From Immundisolibacter sp049322795 (GTDB lineage: Bacteria > Pseudomonadota > Gammaproteobacteria > Immundisolibacterales > Immundisolibacteraceae), in NCBI GenBank assembly GCA_049322795.1, contig JBMOQH010000025.1:124001-188000 (forward strand): a stretch of 64,000 bases of DNA. Direction: 5' to 3'. A program made the translations under genes and the position numbers. This document shows, one piece after another, positions 35,421-44,402 of the stretch. The notes beneath the pieces are model-generated. The model saw nothing but the letters and a program-made list of their open reading frames with translations. It ran no database searches and had not been told where the DNA came from. How positions within the stretch are numbered: the first letter of the stretch is position 1; each line of letters begins with the position of its first letter.

Positions 35421-35504
35421 AAACGGCTGTGACACTTCTCCCGTATCAAGCGCGCGGCATGGGGCTGCGCGCTGCGCGCCGACCGCGTCAGGTCGGCCCG
35501 TTCA

Positions 35505-35526
35505 GGTGCAGCGCCCGCGCTGCACC
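35505..35526 (+). other. hairpin in the porin leader
   Basis: GGTGCAGCG/CGCTGCACC with a 4-base loop forms a perfect 9-bp stem about 25 bases before the porin ATG. It lies in the untranslated leader and could stabilise the mRNA or control translation of this abundant outer-membrane protein. Confidence 0.45.
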
Positions 35527-35550
35527 GTGTCATGCTGGGAGACCAAATTA

Positions 35551-36813
35551 ATGAATCGCCTCATTGCCCGCACCACCGGCCTGGTCGGTGGCCTGCTCCT
35601 GGCCGCAGCGCCCGCGTTCGCGGGCACGGTTGACCAGAAGCTGCTCGACATGCTGCTGGCCAATGGCTCCATCAATGCCACCCAGCATGCCGAACTGACC
35701 GGCGACCTGGCCAAGGAGCAACGCGTCGCCGATCGCACTGCCGCCAAGCAGGTCAAGAACGAGGACATGGTGGCCCTGCAGCAGAAGCTGGCCTGGGCCA
35801 TGAACACCCAGCTCAAGGGCGACGTGCGTGTGCGCTACGAGAACATCCACATTGAGGACGAGCCGGACACCGGTCGTGATCAGGATCGCCAGCGCATCCG
35901 GGCGCGTCTGGGTGCCTTCACGCAGGTGAATCCGGAGCTCGAGGCCGGCATCCAGATCGCTACCGGCAACAGCAGCGACCGTCGCTCGACCAACCAGGAT
36001 CTGAACAACGCCTTTACCAAGAAGGACCTGTGGCTGGACTTGGCCTATCTCGACTACCACCCGCTGCAGGTGCCGGGGCTCAAGGTGTTCGGCGGCAAGA
36101 TGAAGCAGCCGTGGGTGAGCCTGGGCGACATCATCTGGGACGGCGACATCAACCCCGAGGGCGGCGCGGCCACCTACAGCCGCAAGTGGGGCATGACCGA
36201 GCTGTTCGGCAGCGCCGGCTACTTCGTGCTGCAGGACAACGTGGACGGCGAGGGTCGTCAGTTCGAGCATGACCTGCGCCTGTACTCGGGGCAGATCGGC
36301 ACTCGCTTCTATCCGGGCGACAGCTTCAAGGCGACGGTGGGCGGCAGCATTTACGCTTACGACAATGACGACCAGAGCACGGTGCTGGTCGCCAACGGGA
36401 ACAGCCAGAACGAGTTCCGTCTCTACGAGGCCTTCGGCCAGTTGGACGTGATTGGCCTGCCGCTGCCGCTGTCGGTATACGGCCAGTTCGTGCACAACAG
36501 CGCCGCCCAGGGTAGCGATGCCGATCAGGACCAGGCCTGGCTGGTGGGCGTGATGACGCGCGTGTTCGACGTCGGCGTCGACTACAACTACCGCGACGTG
36601 CAGCGCAACGGCGTGGTTGGGGCGTTCACCGATTCGGACTTCGCCGACGGCTACGTCGGCTCGCGCGGGCACAAAATCAAGCTGCGTTACGACATCAGCA
36701 AGAATTTCGCCTTCACTACCACGTACTTCATGGCTGAATCGGACGTTGCCAGCCGGTTCACGGATGACGCCAGTGTGAATCGCCTGCAGGTGGACTTGGA
36801 AGGCAAGTTCTGA
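35551..36813 (+). CDS. outer-membrane porin, probably phosphate-starvation inducible
   Basis: The 420-residue protein has a signal peptide (about 1-24, cleavage near AFA-G) and a short helical N-terminal region with an MLLANGSINATQHAEL segment. A long beta-rich region with alternating polar/hydrophobic strands follows, ending in Phe (LEGKF), the usual outer-membrane barrel C-terminus. It resembles the putative-porin family; distant similarity to OprP/OprO-like phosphate porins is possible. Position between phoBR and pstSCAB and the upstream Pho box imply that it admits phosphate or phosphorylated compounds through the outer membrane. The start ATG at 35551 follows GGGAG by about 10 bases. Confidence 0.85.
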   Translation: MNRLIARTTGLVGGLLLAAAPAFAGTVDQKLLDMLLANGSINATQHAELTGDLAKEQRVADRTAAKQVKNEDMVALQQKLAWAMNTQLKGDVRVRYENIHIEDEPDTGRDQDRQRIRARLGAFTQVNPELEAGIQIATGNSSDRRSTNQDLNNAFTKKDLWLDLAYLDYHPLQVPGLKVFGGKMKQPWVSLGDIIWDGDINPEGGAATYSRKWGMTELFGSAGYFVLQDNVDGEGRQFEHDLRLYSGQIGTRFYPGDSFKATVGGSIYAYDNDDQSTVLVANGNSQNEFRLYEAFGQLDVIGLPLPLSVYGQFVHNSAAQGSDADQDQAWLVGVMTRVFDVGVDYNYRDVQRNGVVGAFTDSDFADGYVGSRGHKIKLRYDISKNFAFTTTYFMAESDVASRFTDDASVNRLQVDLEGKF

Positions 36814-36899
36814 GGCGGCCCCCGATCCGGCAAGCTGCGGCGGCGGCACACACCAGCCGCCGCTGCGGCCCATCACCCTTTCTTCAAGGAGTGTCCACG

Positions 36900-37910
36900 A
36901 TGAAGCATGTTCCCGTTTCCCTGAAGGCGACGCTGCGCGCCGCCGGTCTGTTGGCGGCCGTCGGCGGCGGCGTGGCGCACGCCGCCGAGCTGGTCGAAGT
37001 CGATGGCTCGAGCACCGTGTACCCGATCACCGAGGCGGTGGCCGAGGAATTCCAGATCTCCGGCGGCGGCGCTGCCCAGGTCACGGTCGGCATTTCCGGC
37101 ACCGGCGGCGGTTTCAAGCGTTTCTGCCGTGGCGAGACCGACATCTCGAACGCCTCGCGGCCGATCCTGCGCGACGAGATGGTCAACTGCGCCCAGGCCG
37201 GCGTGAAGTATTACGAGCTGCCGGTGGCCTATGACGCGCTGACGGTGGTGGTCAACAAGGCGAACGACTTCGTCGACTACCTGACGATTGCCGAACTCAA
37301 GAAAATGTGGGAGCCGGCGGCGCAGGGCAAGGTCACCAGCTGGAAACAGATTCGCGACTCCTTCCCGGACGTGCCGCTCAGGCTGGCCGGCCCCGGTGCC
37401 GACTCGGGCACGTTCGACTATTTCACCGAAGCGACCGTCGGCAAGTCCAAGTCCTCGCGCGGTGACTATCAGGCGTCCGAAGACGACAACATGATTGTGC
37501 AGTTCGTGTCGCGCGACAAAGGCGCGCTCGGCTACTTCGGCCTGGCCTACTTCGAGGAAAACAAGGACAAGCTGAAGGCGGTGCCGATCAAGGCCACCGA
37601 CAGCTCGCCGGCCGTGCTGCCCTCGGTCGAGACCACCAAGAACGGCTCCTACACGCCGCTGTCGCGGCCGGTCTTCATCTATGTGAAGGAAAAGGCCCTG
37701 CAGCGCCCGGTGGTGCGGCAGTTCGTCGAGTTCTACCTGAAGGACGGCGCGGCCCTGGCGCGGGAAGTCGGTTATATCGACCTGCCGGAGAGCGCCTACA
37801 CGATGGCGCTCGACCATCTGAACACCGGTCGTCTGGGCACCGGCTTCGGTGGCACGCCGGAGGTGGGTCTGCCGGTCGAGGAACTGCTTGCGCGCGAAGG
37901 CAAGCTCTGA
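36900..37910 (+). CDS. pstS: periplasmic phosphate-binding protein PstS
   Basis: The 336-residue protein has a signal peptide (cleavage after AHA near residue 28). It carries the PstS-family phosphate-binding pattern: DGSSTVYPIT, GISGTGGGFKRFCRGETDISNASRPI and GPGADSGTFDYF, which hold the anion with Ser/Thr/Asp. It delivers phosphate to PstCAB. The length and the internal SKSSRGDYQASEDDN segment place it in the group also called PstS family (SphX-like). AAGGAG lies 8 bases before the ATG. A strong hairpin separates it from pstC, consistent with higher expression of the binding protein. Confidence 0.95.
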   Translation: MKHVPVSLKATLRAAGLLAAVGGGVAHAAELVEVDGSSTVYPITEAVAEEFQISGGGAAQVTVGISGTGGGFKRFCRGETDISNASRPILRDEMVNCAQAGVKYYELPVAYDALTVVVNKANDFVDYLTIAELKKMWEPAAQGKVTSWKQIRDSFPDVPLRLAGPGADSGTFDYFTEATVGKSKSSRGDYQASEDDNMIVQFVSRDKGALGYFGLAYFEENKDKLKAVPIKATDSSPAVLPSVETTKNGSYTPLSRPVFIYVKEKALQRPVVRQFVEFYLKDGAALAREVGYIDLPESAYTMALDHLNTGRLGTGFGGTPEVGLPVEELLAREGKL

Positions 37911-37928
37911 GCATCAGTCTGTGACGCC

Positions 37929-37960
37929 GACTGGCGGCGGGCTGTGGCCCGCCGCCAGTC
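37929..37960 (+). other. intercistronic hairpin pstS-pstC
   Basis: GACTGGCGGCGGG and CCCGCCGCCAGTC form a perfect 13-bp stem with a 6-base loop, 18 bases after the pstS stop. Only TT follows, so it is a weak terminator at best. Such structures after binding-protein genes block 3' decay or cause partial termination, raising pstS mRNA over pstCAB. Confidence 0.7.
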
Positions 37961-38067
37961 TTGCCTGCCGCACTCTTTGCGAAAGCCGGCCCGCGGCTTA
38001 CGCCTGCCGGCCATTCGGGTAAAGTCTGCCGCCCGGCCGATCCCGTCGACCACCACGCACGAAGCCC

Positions 38068-38997
38068 ATGGCCATCCCGTCGACCTCCGCTGCCCCGAGT
38101 CAGCGTTTTGCGCACCGCGCCCTGCGCCACTGGGGCGAGCGCCTGATCGAGGGCGTGCTGTTTCTGGCCGCCTTTTCCGCGGTGGCGGTGACGGTCGCCA
38201 TCGTTGCCATTCTGGTCTACGAATCGCTCGCGTTCTTTGAGCATGTGTCGCTCAAGGATTTTCTGACCGACACGCAGTGGACCATCATGTTTGCCGACAA
38301 GCATTACGGCGTGTTGCCGCTGCTGGCCGGCACGCTGACCACCACCGCCGTGGCGCTGGCGCTGGCCGTGCCGGTCGGCACGGTGGCGGCGATCTACCTG
38401 AGTGAATTCGCCGGCCACCGCACGCGGGAAATCGTCAAGCCCACGCTGGAGCTGCTGGCCGGCATCCCGACCGTGGTTTACGGCTACTTCGCCCTGCTCA
38501 TGGTGACCCCGGCGCTGCAGTGGTTCATGCCGGACCTGCCGGGCTTCAACATGCTGGGCCCGGGCCTGGTGATGGGCATCATGATCATTCCGTACGTGAG
38601 CTCGGTGGCCGAGGACGCCATGCGAGCGGTGCCGATGCACATGCGCGAAGGCTCCTACGCCATGGGCGCGACGCGCCTGCAGACGGCGCTCAAGGTGGTG
38701 GCCCCGGCGGCGACCTCGGGCATCGTGGCCGCGTACATCCTGGGCATCTCGCGCGCCGTGGGCGAGACCATGGTGGTGGCGGTGGCCGCCGGCCAGCAGC
38801 CGAATTTCACCTTCGATCCGCGCGAGTCGGGCGCCACCATCACGGCCTTCATCGTGCAGGTGGCGCTGGGCGATCTGCCGCACGGCAGCCTTGAGTACCA
38901 GAGCATTTTCGCCGTCGGTCTGGTGCTGGTGCTGCTGACACTGTTCTTCAACGTGCTGGGGCACCTGGTGCGCAAGCGCTTCCGGGAGGCCTACTGA
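38068..38997 (+). CDS. pstC: phosphate ABC transporter permease PstC
   Basis: The 309-residue inner-membrane protein has six or so hydrophobic helices and the binding-protein-dependent permease loop EGSYAMGATRLQTALKVVAPAATSGI that contacts PstB. ELLAGIPTVVYGYFAL and GETMVVAVAAGQQP are typical of PstC. The order pstS-pstC-pstA-pstB-phoU fixes its identity. The stop overlaps the pstA start by one base (TGATG). Confidence 0.95.
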   Translation: MAIPSTSAAPSQRFAHRALRHWGERLIEGVLFLAAFSAVAVTVAIVAILVYESLAFFEHVSLKDFLTDTQWTIMFADKHYGVLPLLAGTLTTTAVALALAVPVGTVAAIYLSEFAGHRTREIVKPTLELLAGIPTVVYGYFALLMVTPALQWFMPDLPGFNMLGPGLVMGIMIIPYVSSVAEDAMRAVPMHMREGSYAMGATRLQTALKVVAPAATSGIVAAYILGISRAVGETMVVAVAAGQQPNFTFDPRESGATITAFIVQVALGDLPHGSLEYQSIFAVGLVLVLLTLFFNVLGHLVRKRFREAY

Positions 38998-39917
38998 TGC
39001 CACAGAACCCACAGGCCGTGCGCCAGCTGGTGGCGCGCGCCAAACACTGGGACAAGGTGTTCGTCATCATCGGTCTGATGAGCCTGATGGTCGGTGTGCT
39101 GACGCTGGCGGTGCTGCTGGCCGGTCTGCTCTACGACGGTGCCGGACGGCTCGACTGGAGTTTTTTCAGCAACTTCCCGTCACGACGCGCCGAGCGCGCC
39201 GGCATCCTGAGCGCGCTGGTCGGTTCGAGCCTGGTCATGCTGGTGACGGCCATGGCGGCCATTCCACTCGGTATCGCGGCCGGCGTGTATCTGGAGGAAT
39301 ACGCCAGAAAAAGCGTGCTGACCGAGATCATCGAGATCAACGTCACCAACCTCGCCGGCGTGCCATCCATCGTCTACGGTCTGCTGGCGCTGGGCCTTTT
39401 CGTCTACGGCATGGGCTTCGGACAAAGCATCCTGACGGCCGGCCTGACCCTGGCGTTGCTGATCCTGCCGGTGATCATCGTGGCCACGCGCGAGGCGATT
39501 CGCGCCATTCCGGGCAGCATCCGCGAGGGTTCCTACGCGCTCGGCGCCACGCGCTGGCAGACGGTGCGCGATCACGTGGTGCCGTACTCGACCGGCGGCA
39601 TCCTGACCGGCGTGATCATCGGCCTGGCCCGCGCCATTGGCGAGACGGCGCCGGTCATCACCATCGGCGCGCTGACATTCATCGCCTTTCTGCCGCCGGC
39701 GCCGGTGGGGGGCGATTTCCCGTTCGTGTCTTTCGAATGGCTGCGCTCGCCGTTCACGGTGATGCCGATCCAGATGTTCAACTGGCTGTCGCGCCCGCAG
39801 GCGGCGTTCCAGGAAAACGCCGCGGCGGCCGGCGTGGTGCTGGTGGTGCTGACGCTGCTCATGAACGGCGCGGCCATCTGGCTGCGGCTGCGTTATCGGA
39901 AGCGGATCAAGTGGTAA
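38997..39917 (+). CDS. pstA: phosphate ABC transporter permease PstA
   Basis: The 306-residue second permease subunit has the motif EGSYALGATRWQTVRDHVVPYSTGGI and NLAGVPSIVYGLLALGLFVY, with about six membrane helices. It pairs with PstC in the inner membrane. Its start overlaps pstC by one base and its TAA overlaps an ATG (TAATG) that could start pstB, although a better pstB start lies 12 bases on. Translational coupling is likely. Confidence 0.95.
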   Translation: MPQNPQAVRQLVARAKHWDKVFVIIGLMSLMVGVLTLAVLLAGLLYDGAGRLDWSFFSNFPSRRAERAGILSALVGSSLVMLVTAMAAIPLGIAAGVYLEEYARKSVLTEIIEINVTNLAGVPSIVYGLLALGLFVYGMGFGQSILTAGLTLALLILPVIIVATREAIRAIPGSIREGSYALGATRWQTVRDHVVPYSTGGILTGVIIGLARAIGETAPVITIGALTFIAFLPPAPVGGDFPFVSFEWLRSPFTVMPIQMFNWLSRPQAAFQENAAAAGVVLVVLTLLMNGAAIWLRLRYRKRIKW

Positions 39918-39928
39918 TGGAGGCGGTC

Positions 39929-40741
39929 ATGGACATGTCGTCCGGCGCGGCAGGCGCGCAGGTAGCAGGGGTGGCCATGCCGGCACTCAAGGCCGAGGCG
40001 CGCGACCTCAATTTCTTTTATGGCGAGATGCAGGCGCTCAAACGCGTCAACCTGCCGGTGGCCGACCGCCAGGTGACGGCGTTGATCGGGCCGTCGGGCT
40101 GCGGCAAGTCGACCTTCCTGCGTTGCTTCAACCGCATGCACGACCTCTACGACGGCAGCCGCTACGACGGCGAGATCGTGTTCCAGCCGGACGGCGTGAA
40201 CATCCTCGACCGCAGCGTGGACCCGATCGAGGTGCGCATGCGCATCGGCATGGTGTTCCAGAAGCCGAATCCGTTCCCGAAGTCGATCTTCGAGAACGTG
40301 GCTTACGGGTTGCGTGTGCGCGGTGAGCGCAGCCGGCGCGCGGTCGCCGAGAAGGTGGAGGCGGCGTTGCGCGACGCGTCGCTCTGGGACGAGGTGAGCG
40401 ATCGCCTCGACGACATGGCCTTCAATCTGTCGGGCGGTCAGCAGCAGCGGCTGTGCATTGCCCGCGCGCTGGCCACCGAGCCCGAGCTGATGCTGTTCGA
40501 CGAGCCCACCTCGGCGCTGGACCCGATCGCGACCGCCAACATCGAGGAGCTGATCCACCGTCTGAAGGACAAGGTGACCATCCTCATCGTCACGCACAAC
40601 ATGCAGCAGGCGGCGCGCGTGTCGGACTACACCGCCTTCATGTATCTGGGCGAACTGGTGGAGTTTGGGGACACCAACCTCATCTTCACCAACCCCAAAT
40701 CGAAGCGCACGGAAGACTACATCACTGGCCGTTACGGCTGA
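39929..40741 (+). CDS. pstB: phosphate ABC transporter ATP-binding protein PstB
   Basis: The 270-residue ATPase has Walker A GPSGCGKST at 54-62, PstB-specific RCFNRMHDLY and VFQKPNPFPKSIFENVAYG (Q-loop), signature LSGGQQQRLCIARALA, and Walker B LMLFDEPTSALDP, with the THNMQQAARVSDYTAFMYLGELVE tail. It powers phosphate import through PstCA and joins PhoU/PhoR signalling. The start at 39929 was chosen because GGAGG lies 6 bases before; 39917 is an alternative that adds four residues. Confidence 0.96.
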   Translation: MDMSSGAAGAQVAGVAMPALKAEARDLNFFYGEMQALKRVNLPVADRQVTALIGPSGCGKSTFLRCFNRMHDLYDGSRYDGEIVFQPDGVNILDRSVDPIEVRMRIGMVFQKPNPFPKSIFENVAYGLRVRGERSRRAVAEKVEAALRDASLWDEVSDRLDDMAFNLSGGQQQRLCIARALATEPELMLFDEPTSALDPIATANIEELIHRLKDKVTILIVTHNMQQAARVSDYTAFMYLGELVEFGDTNLIFTNPKSKRTEDYITGRYG

Positions 40742-40757
40742 TTGCGAGGGTACCGCC

Positions 40758-41504
40758 ATGACACTGGGCAAGGACGACATCGGGCACCACATCTCGCAGC
40801 AGTACAACCAGGACCTTGAAAACCTGCGCAGCCACGTGCTGCACATGGGTGGCGTGGTGGAACGGCAGATCGCCGACGCCATCACGGCACTCGAAGAGGG
40901 CGACACGCAGCTGGCGGCCTCGGTGGTCGGCGGCGACCTGCAGGTCAACGCCCTGGAACTGAATCTCGACGAGGAGTGCAGTCGCATACTGGCGCGCCGC
41001 CAGCCGGCGGCCGGCGATCTGAGGCTGATCTTCGCCGTCATCAAGACCGTCACCGACCTCGAACGCATCGGCGACCAGGCCGAGCGCGTGGCGCGCACGG
41101 TGCTGGAGCTCTCCAAGGTCGAGCCCGGCCGCTCGCGCCCGCCCATGCGCCATATCGGCGATCTGGCGCGCCGGCTGCTCAACAAGGCGCTGGATGCGTT
41201 TGCCCGCATGGATGTGGCGGCCGCGCTCGAAGTGGAACGCGAGGATCTCGCGGTCGACCAGGAGTACGAGGCCATCCTGCGCCAGCTGGTCACCTACATG
41301 ATGGAAGACCCGCGCACCATCACCTGGGCGATGAATCTGGTGTGGGCGGCGCGGGCGCTCGAGCGCATCGGCGATCACTCCAAGAACATTGCCGAGTACG
41401 TGATTTATCTCGTCCAGGGCAAGGACGTGCGTCACGTCAGCATCGAGGAGCGCGAGCGCCAGGTGCAGGCGGCGGCCCAGCCGGGCGGCGGGCCGGCTGC
41501 CTGA
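40758..41504 (+). CDS. phoU: PhoU phosphate signalling protein
   Basis: The 248-residue protein is made of two three-helix PhoU repeats, each with the metal-binding pattern (LERIGDQAERVA near 103-114 and LERIGDHSKNIAEYVIYL near 206-223). PhoU represses PhoR kinase activity when phosphate is sufficient and restrains Pst transport. It is the last gene of the pst run, 16 bases after pstB. The Gln/Pro/Gly-rich tail is probably disordered. Confidence 0.96.
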   Translation: MTLGKDDIGHHISQQYNQDLENLRSHVLHMGGVVERQIADAITALEEGDTQLAASVVGGDLQVNALELNLDEECSRILARRQPAAGDLRLIFAVIKTVTDLERIGDQAERVARTVLELSKVEPGRSRPPMRHIGDLARRLLNKALDAFARMDVAAALEVEREDLAVDQEYEAILRQLVTYMMEDPRTITWAMNLVWAARALERIGDHSKNIAEYVIYLVQGKDVRHVSIEERERQVQAAAQPGGGPAA

Positions 41505-41536
41505 GCGTTTCCCTGCCGCGCCGCCGGCGGCTGCGC

Positions 41537-42070
41537 TCAGCCGCCGGCGCGGTAGCGGTCCTTCAGCTCGGCGTAATGCGCCGCCGAGTGCACGAAAAAT
41601 TCCATCTCCTCGGCGCGCAGCTCGCGCACCGGCTTGGCCGGCCGGCCGGCCCACAGCCAGCCGCCGTGCAGCTCCTTGCCGGGTGACACCAGCGAGCCGG
41701 CGGCCAGCAGCACGCCGGAGCGCAGCACGGCGCCGTCCATCACCAGCGATCCCATGCCCACCAGGCAGCGGTCCTCGATGGTGCAGCCGTGCAGGATGAC
41801 CTGATGACCCACGGTCACGTCGGCGCCGATGGTGAGCGGATCGCCGGCCGGCTTGTCCGGCGCCGGCTGGTTCACGTGCAGGATTGAGCCGTCCTGGATG
41901 TTGGTGCGGGCACCGATGCGGATGCGGTTCACGTCGCCGCGCAGCACCGAGCACGGCCAGACCGACACGTCCTCCGCCAGCTCCACCTGGCCGATCACCA
42001 CGGCCGCGTCGTCCACCCAGGCGCGCGCGCCAAGCTGCGGCGCGTGGCCGCCAAAACTGCGAAGACCCAT
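41537..42070 (-). CDS. gamma-class carbonic anhydrase-like hexapeptide protein
   Basis: This 177-residue left-handed beta-helix protein belongs to the gamma carbonic anhydrase/YrdA group. Repeated hexapeptides and the metal-ligand His segments ILHVNQ and VGHQVILHGCTIEDRCLVGMGS are visible, followed by a C-terminal helix ending in AELKDRYR. YrdA-like members may or may not hydrate CO2 efficiently. It is two bases downstream of gor on the same strand, so co-transcribed with it. Confidence 0.88.
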   Translation of the reverse strand: MGLRSFGGHAPQLGARAWVDDAAVVIGQVELAEDVSVWPCSVLRGDVNRIRIGARTNIQDGSILHVNQPAPDKPAGDPLTIGADVTVGHQVILHGCTIEDRCLVGMGSLVMDGAVLRSGVLLAAGSLVSPGKELHGGWLWAGRPAKPVRELRAEEMEFFVHSAAHYAELKDRYRAGG

Positions 42071-42072
42071 GC

Positions 42073-43419
42073 TTACCTCATCAGGACCAGCTCTTCGCTG
42101 GCGGTCGGGTGGATGGCGACGGTGTCGTCGAGGTCGCGCTTGCGCGCGCCCAGCTTGACCGCCACGGCGAAGCCCTGGGTCATCTCGTCCGCGCCGCGAC
42201 CGACCACATGTACGCCGACCACCCGCTCGTCCGCCCCCACGCACACCAGTTTGGCGACGGTCTGCGGTTTGTGGCTGCCGAGCGCGTAGTACATGTCGGT
42301 GAAGCGCGTGGTGTAGACGCGCACCGCGTCGCCGTGACGCTCTCGCGCCTGCGCTTCGGTCAGGCCGACGCTGCCCACCGGCGGGTGGGCGAACACCACC
42401 GACGGGATGTCGTCGTAGTCGAGATGGCGGTCCGTTTGGCCGTCGAACAGCCGGTCGGCCAGGCGGCGGCCGGCGGCGATCGCCACTGGCGTCAAGGGAA
42501 CACGGCCGGTGATGTCGCCGACGGCGTGGATGCCGGCCACGTTGGTGTCCTGAAAGGCATCGACCGGGATGTGGCCGTCGGCGTCGGTGGTGACGCCGGC
42601 CGTCTCGAGGCCGAGATCGTCACTGCACGGGCGGCGGCCGATGGCCCAGATGACGCAATCGAAGCCGCCGGCGGCCCGGCCGTCCCCGGACAGCACGGCG
42701 ATGCCGTCACCGCGGCGTTCGAGAGCTTTCGGCACGAAACCGCGCTCGAGCCCGATCCCGGCCGCTTCCAGGTGTCCGGTGACCGCTTCCTGAACCAGCG
42801 GATCGAAACTGCGCAGCACCGTTTGTCCGCGGATGGCCAGTGTCACCTCGCTGCCGAGGGCGCGCAGCACGCCGGCCAGCTCGACCGCTATGTAGCCGGC
42901 GCCGATCACGGCGACACGCCGCGGCTGTTCGGCCAGAGCGAAGAAACCGTCGCTGTCGATGCCAATCGACGCTCCCGGCAGGTCAGGCACGCCAGGTCGG
43001 CCGCCGGTGGCGATCAGGATGTGTCGGGCGTGATGGACGTCGCCGGCGACGGCCACGGCGTTCACCCCGGCAAGGCGCGCGTGGCCGCGCAACAGCGTGA
43101 CGCCGGAATCGTCCAGCATCCGTGCGTAGATGCCGTTCAGGCGCTCGATGTAGGCGTGACGAGCCTGCACCAGCCGCGGCCAGTCGAAGCGCACCTCGCC
43201 GAGTTCGAAGCCGTAATCGGCCGCGTGGTGCAGGGATTCAGCGATTCCCCCGGCGTTCCACATGACTTTTTTCGGCACGCAGCCGACGTTCACGCAGGTG
43301 CCGCCCAGGCGCCCGGCCTCCACCACCGCCACACGGGCGCCGTATTGCGCCGCGCGGCGGGCAGATGCGATGCCGCCGCTGCCGCCGCCGATCACCAGAT
43401 AGTCGAAGGATTCGCTCAC
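42073..43419 (-). CDS. gor: glutathione-disulfide reductase
   Basis: The 448-residue flavoprotein has FAD-binding YLVIGGGSGGIASARRAA, the redox disulfide C42-x4-C47 in GGTCVNVGCVPKKVMW, the NADPH fold VAVIGAGYIAVELAGVL, and the C-terminal HPTASEELV motif with the active-site His. GSGGIASARRAA and the MWNAG segment favour glutathione reductase over lipoamide or mercuric reductases. It starts with GTG at 43419, overlapping the upstream gene by four bases (GTGA). The in-frame continuity with upstream sequence is accidental. It recycles the glutathione made by GshAB at 24.7 kb. Confidence 0.93.
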   Translation of the reverse strand: MSESFDYLVIGGGSGGIASARRAAQYGARVAVVEAGRLGGTCVNVGCVPKKVMWNAGGIAESLHHAADYGFELGEVRFDWPRLVQARHAYIERLNGIYARMLDDSGVTLLRGHARLAGVNAVAVAGDVHHARHILIATGGRPGVPDLPGASIGIDSDGFFALAEQPRRVAVIGAGYIAVELAGVLRALGSEVTLAIRGQTVLRSFDPLVQEAVTGHLEAAGIGLERGFVPKALERRGDGIAVLSGDGRAAGGFDCVIWAIGRRPCSDDLGLETAGVTTDADGHIPVDAFQDTNVAGIHAVGDITGRVPLTPVAIAAGRRLADRLFDGQTDRHLDYDDIPSVVFAHPPVGSVGLTEAQARERHGDAVRVYTTRFTDMYYALGSHKPQTVAKLVCVGADERVVGVHVVGRGADEMTQGFAVAVKLGARKRDLDDTVAIHPTASEELVLMR

Positions 43420-44402
43420 CAGCACACTCCAGGCGCGCCGCTGAGCCGCGGCAGCAGGTCGCGAAAGTAATCGGCCGCCGCCAGCAGGCGGCTGCCCGGC
43501 CAGCAGAACATTTCGCCGTCGACCGGCACGATGCGCGCCCGAGGCAGCACGCCGGCCAGTTCGGCACCGTGAGCGGGCTTGAACGGATACGGCTCGGACG
43601 ACAACAGGATCAGGTCCGGCGCAGCCGCGGCCAGGTCCTCGGCGGCGAGTTCCGGGTAGCGCGGTCGCCCCTCGAACACGTTCACCAGCCCCAGGCGTTG
43701 CAGCAGATCGCCGATGAAGGTGCCGCCGCCGGCGACCATCCAGGGCTGGCGCCAGATGAGATAGGCGCAGCGCAGGCCATCGGCGCGCGGCAGGCCGGCA
43801 AACGCGCTTTCGATATCGGCCGCGATGCGTGCCGCGTGGGCCTCGGCGCCCAGCGCAAAACCGACCGCACGCGTCATGGCGAGCGCCTGCGGCAGGCTGT
43901 TCACGTCCGTGACGTAGACCGGCGCAAACTCGCCGATGGCGGCGATATCCTCGGCGCGGTTCTCCTCCCGATTGGCGAGCACCAGGTCCGGCGCGAGCGC
44001 GCGTATCCGCGCGATGTCGGGCGATTTGGTGCCGCCGATGCGGCGCCGGCCGGACCGGGCCTCGGGCGGGTGCACGCAGAACTTGGTGACGCCCGCCACG
44101 CGCTCGCCGACGCCAAGATCGAACAGCAGTTCGGTCTGCGACGGCACCAGCGAGACGATGCGACGCGGTGGTGCCTCGAGCAGCAGCTCGTTGCCGAGCG
44201 CGTCGCGCACGCGCCGCGGCCAGGGGCGTGGCGTGTGGACGGCCAGGCGCCGCGCGGCCTGCAGCAGGATGCCGAGCCGCTGCCCGGGGTTCGCCGCCGG
44301 CCAGGCGGCGATATCGTCGAGCTTGCGCCCGCAGCCCGAGCACGCGTCGGCGGCCACTTCGCAGGCGCCGATGCAGGCGCTGCTGACCTCAAGCGGCTTC
44401 AT
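43416..44402 (-). CDS. DUF1289-BtuF-like fusion (helical-backbone metal receptor)
   Basis: The 328-residue protein joins two modules. Residues 1-50 (C10, C14, C21, C24; CIGACEVAADACSGCGRKLDDIAAW) match the DUF1289 Cys-rich motif. From about 80 on it is a BtuF/FecB-like substrate-binding protein (RRIVSLVPSQTELLFDLGVGERVAGVTKFCVHP, PDLVLANREENRAEDI, PWMVAGGGTFIGDLL). There is no signal peptide, so unlike BtuF it should be cytoplasmic. It may bind cobalamin or another metal ligand, with the Cys motif holding a metal. The stop overlaps gor, and its start lies within the last codons of the Nudix gene, so the genes are coupled. The fusion was read directly in one continuous frame. Confidence 0.8.
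   Translation of the reverse strand: MKPLEVSSACIGACEVAADACSGCGRKLDDIAAWPAANPGQRLGILLQAARRLAVHTPRPWPRRVRDALGNELLLEAPPRRIVSLVPSQTELLFDLGVGERVAGVTKFCVHPPEARSGRRRIGGTKSPDIARIRALAPDLVLANREENRAEDIAAIGEFAPVYVTDVNSLPQALAMTRAVGFALGAEAHAARIAADIESAFAGLPRADGLRCAYLIWRQPWMVAGGGTFIGDLLQRLGLVNVFEGRPRYPELAAEDLAAAAPDLILLSSEPYPFKPAHGAELAGVLPRARIVPVDGEMFCWPGSRLLAAADYFRDLLPRLSGAPGVCW

Noticed and set aside
42073..44343. Apparent fusion of glutathione reductase with a large N-terminal domain
   Set aside because: The upstream frame is a shadow of the DUF1289-BtuF gene. A GTG start at 43419 overlapping its TGA explains gor fully.
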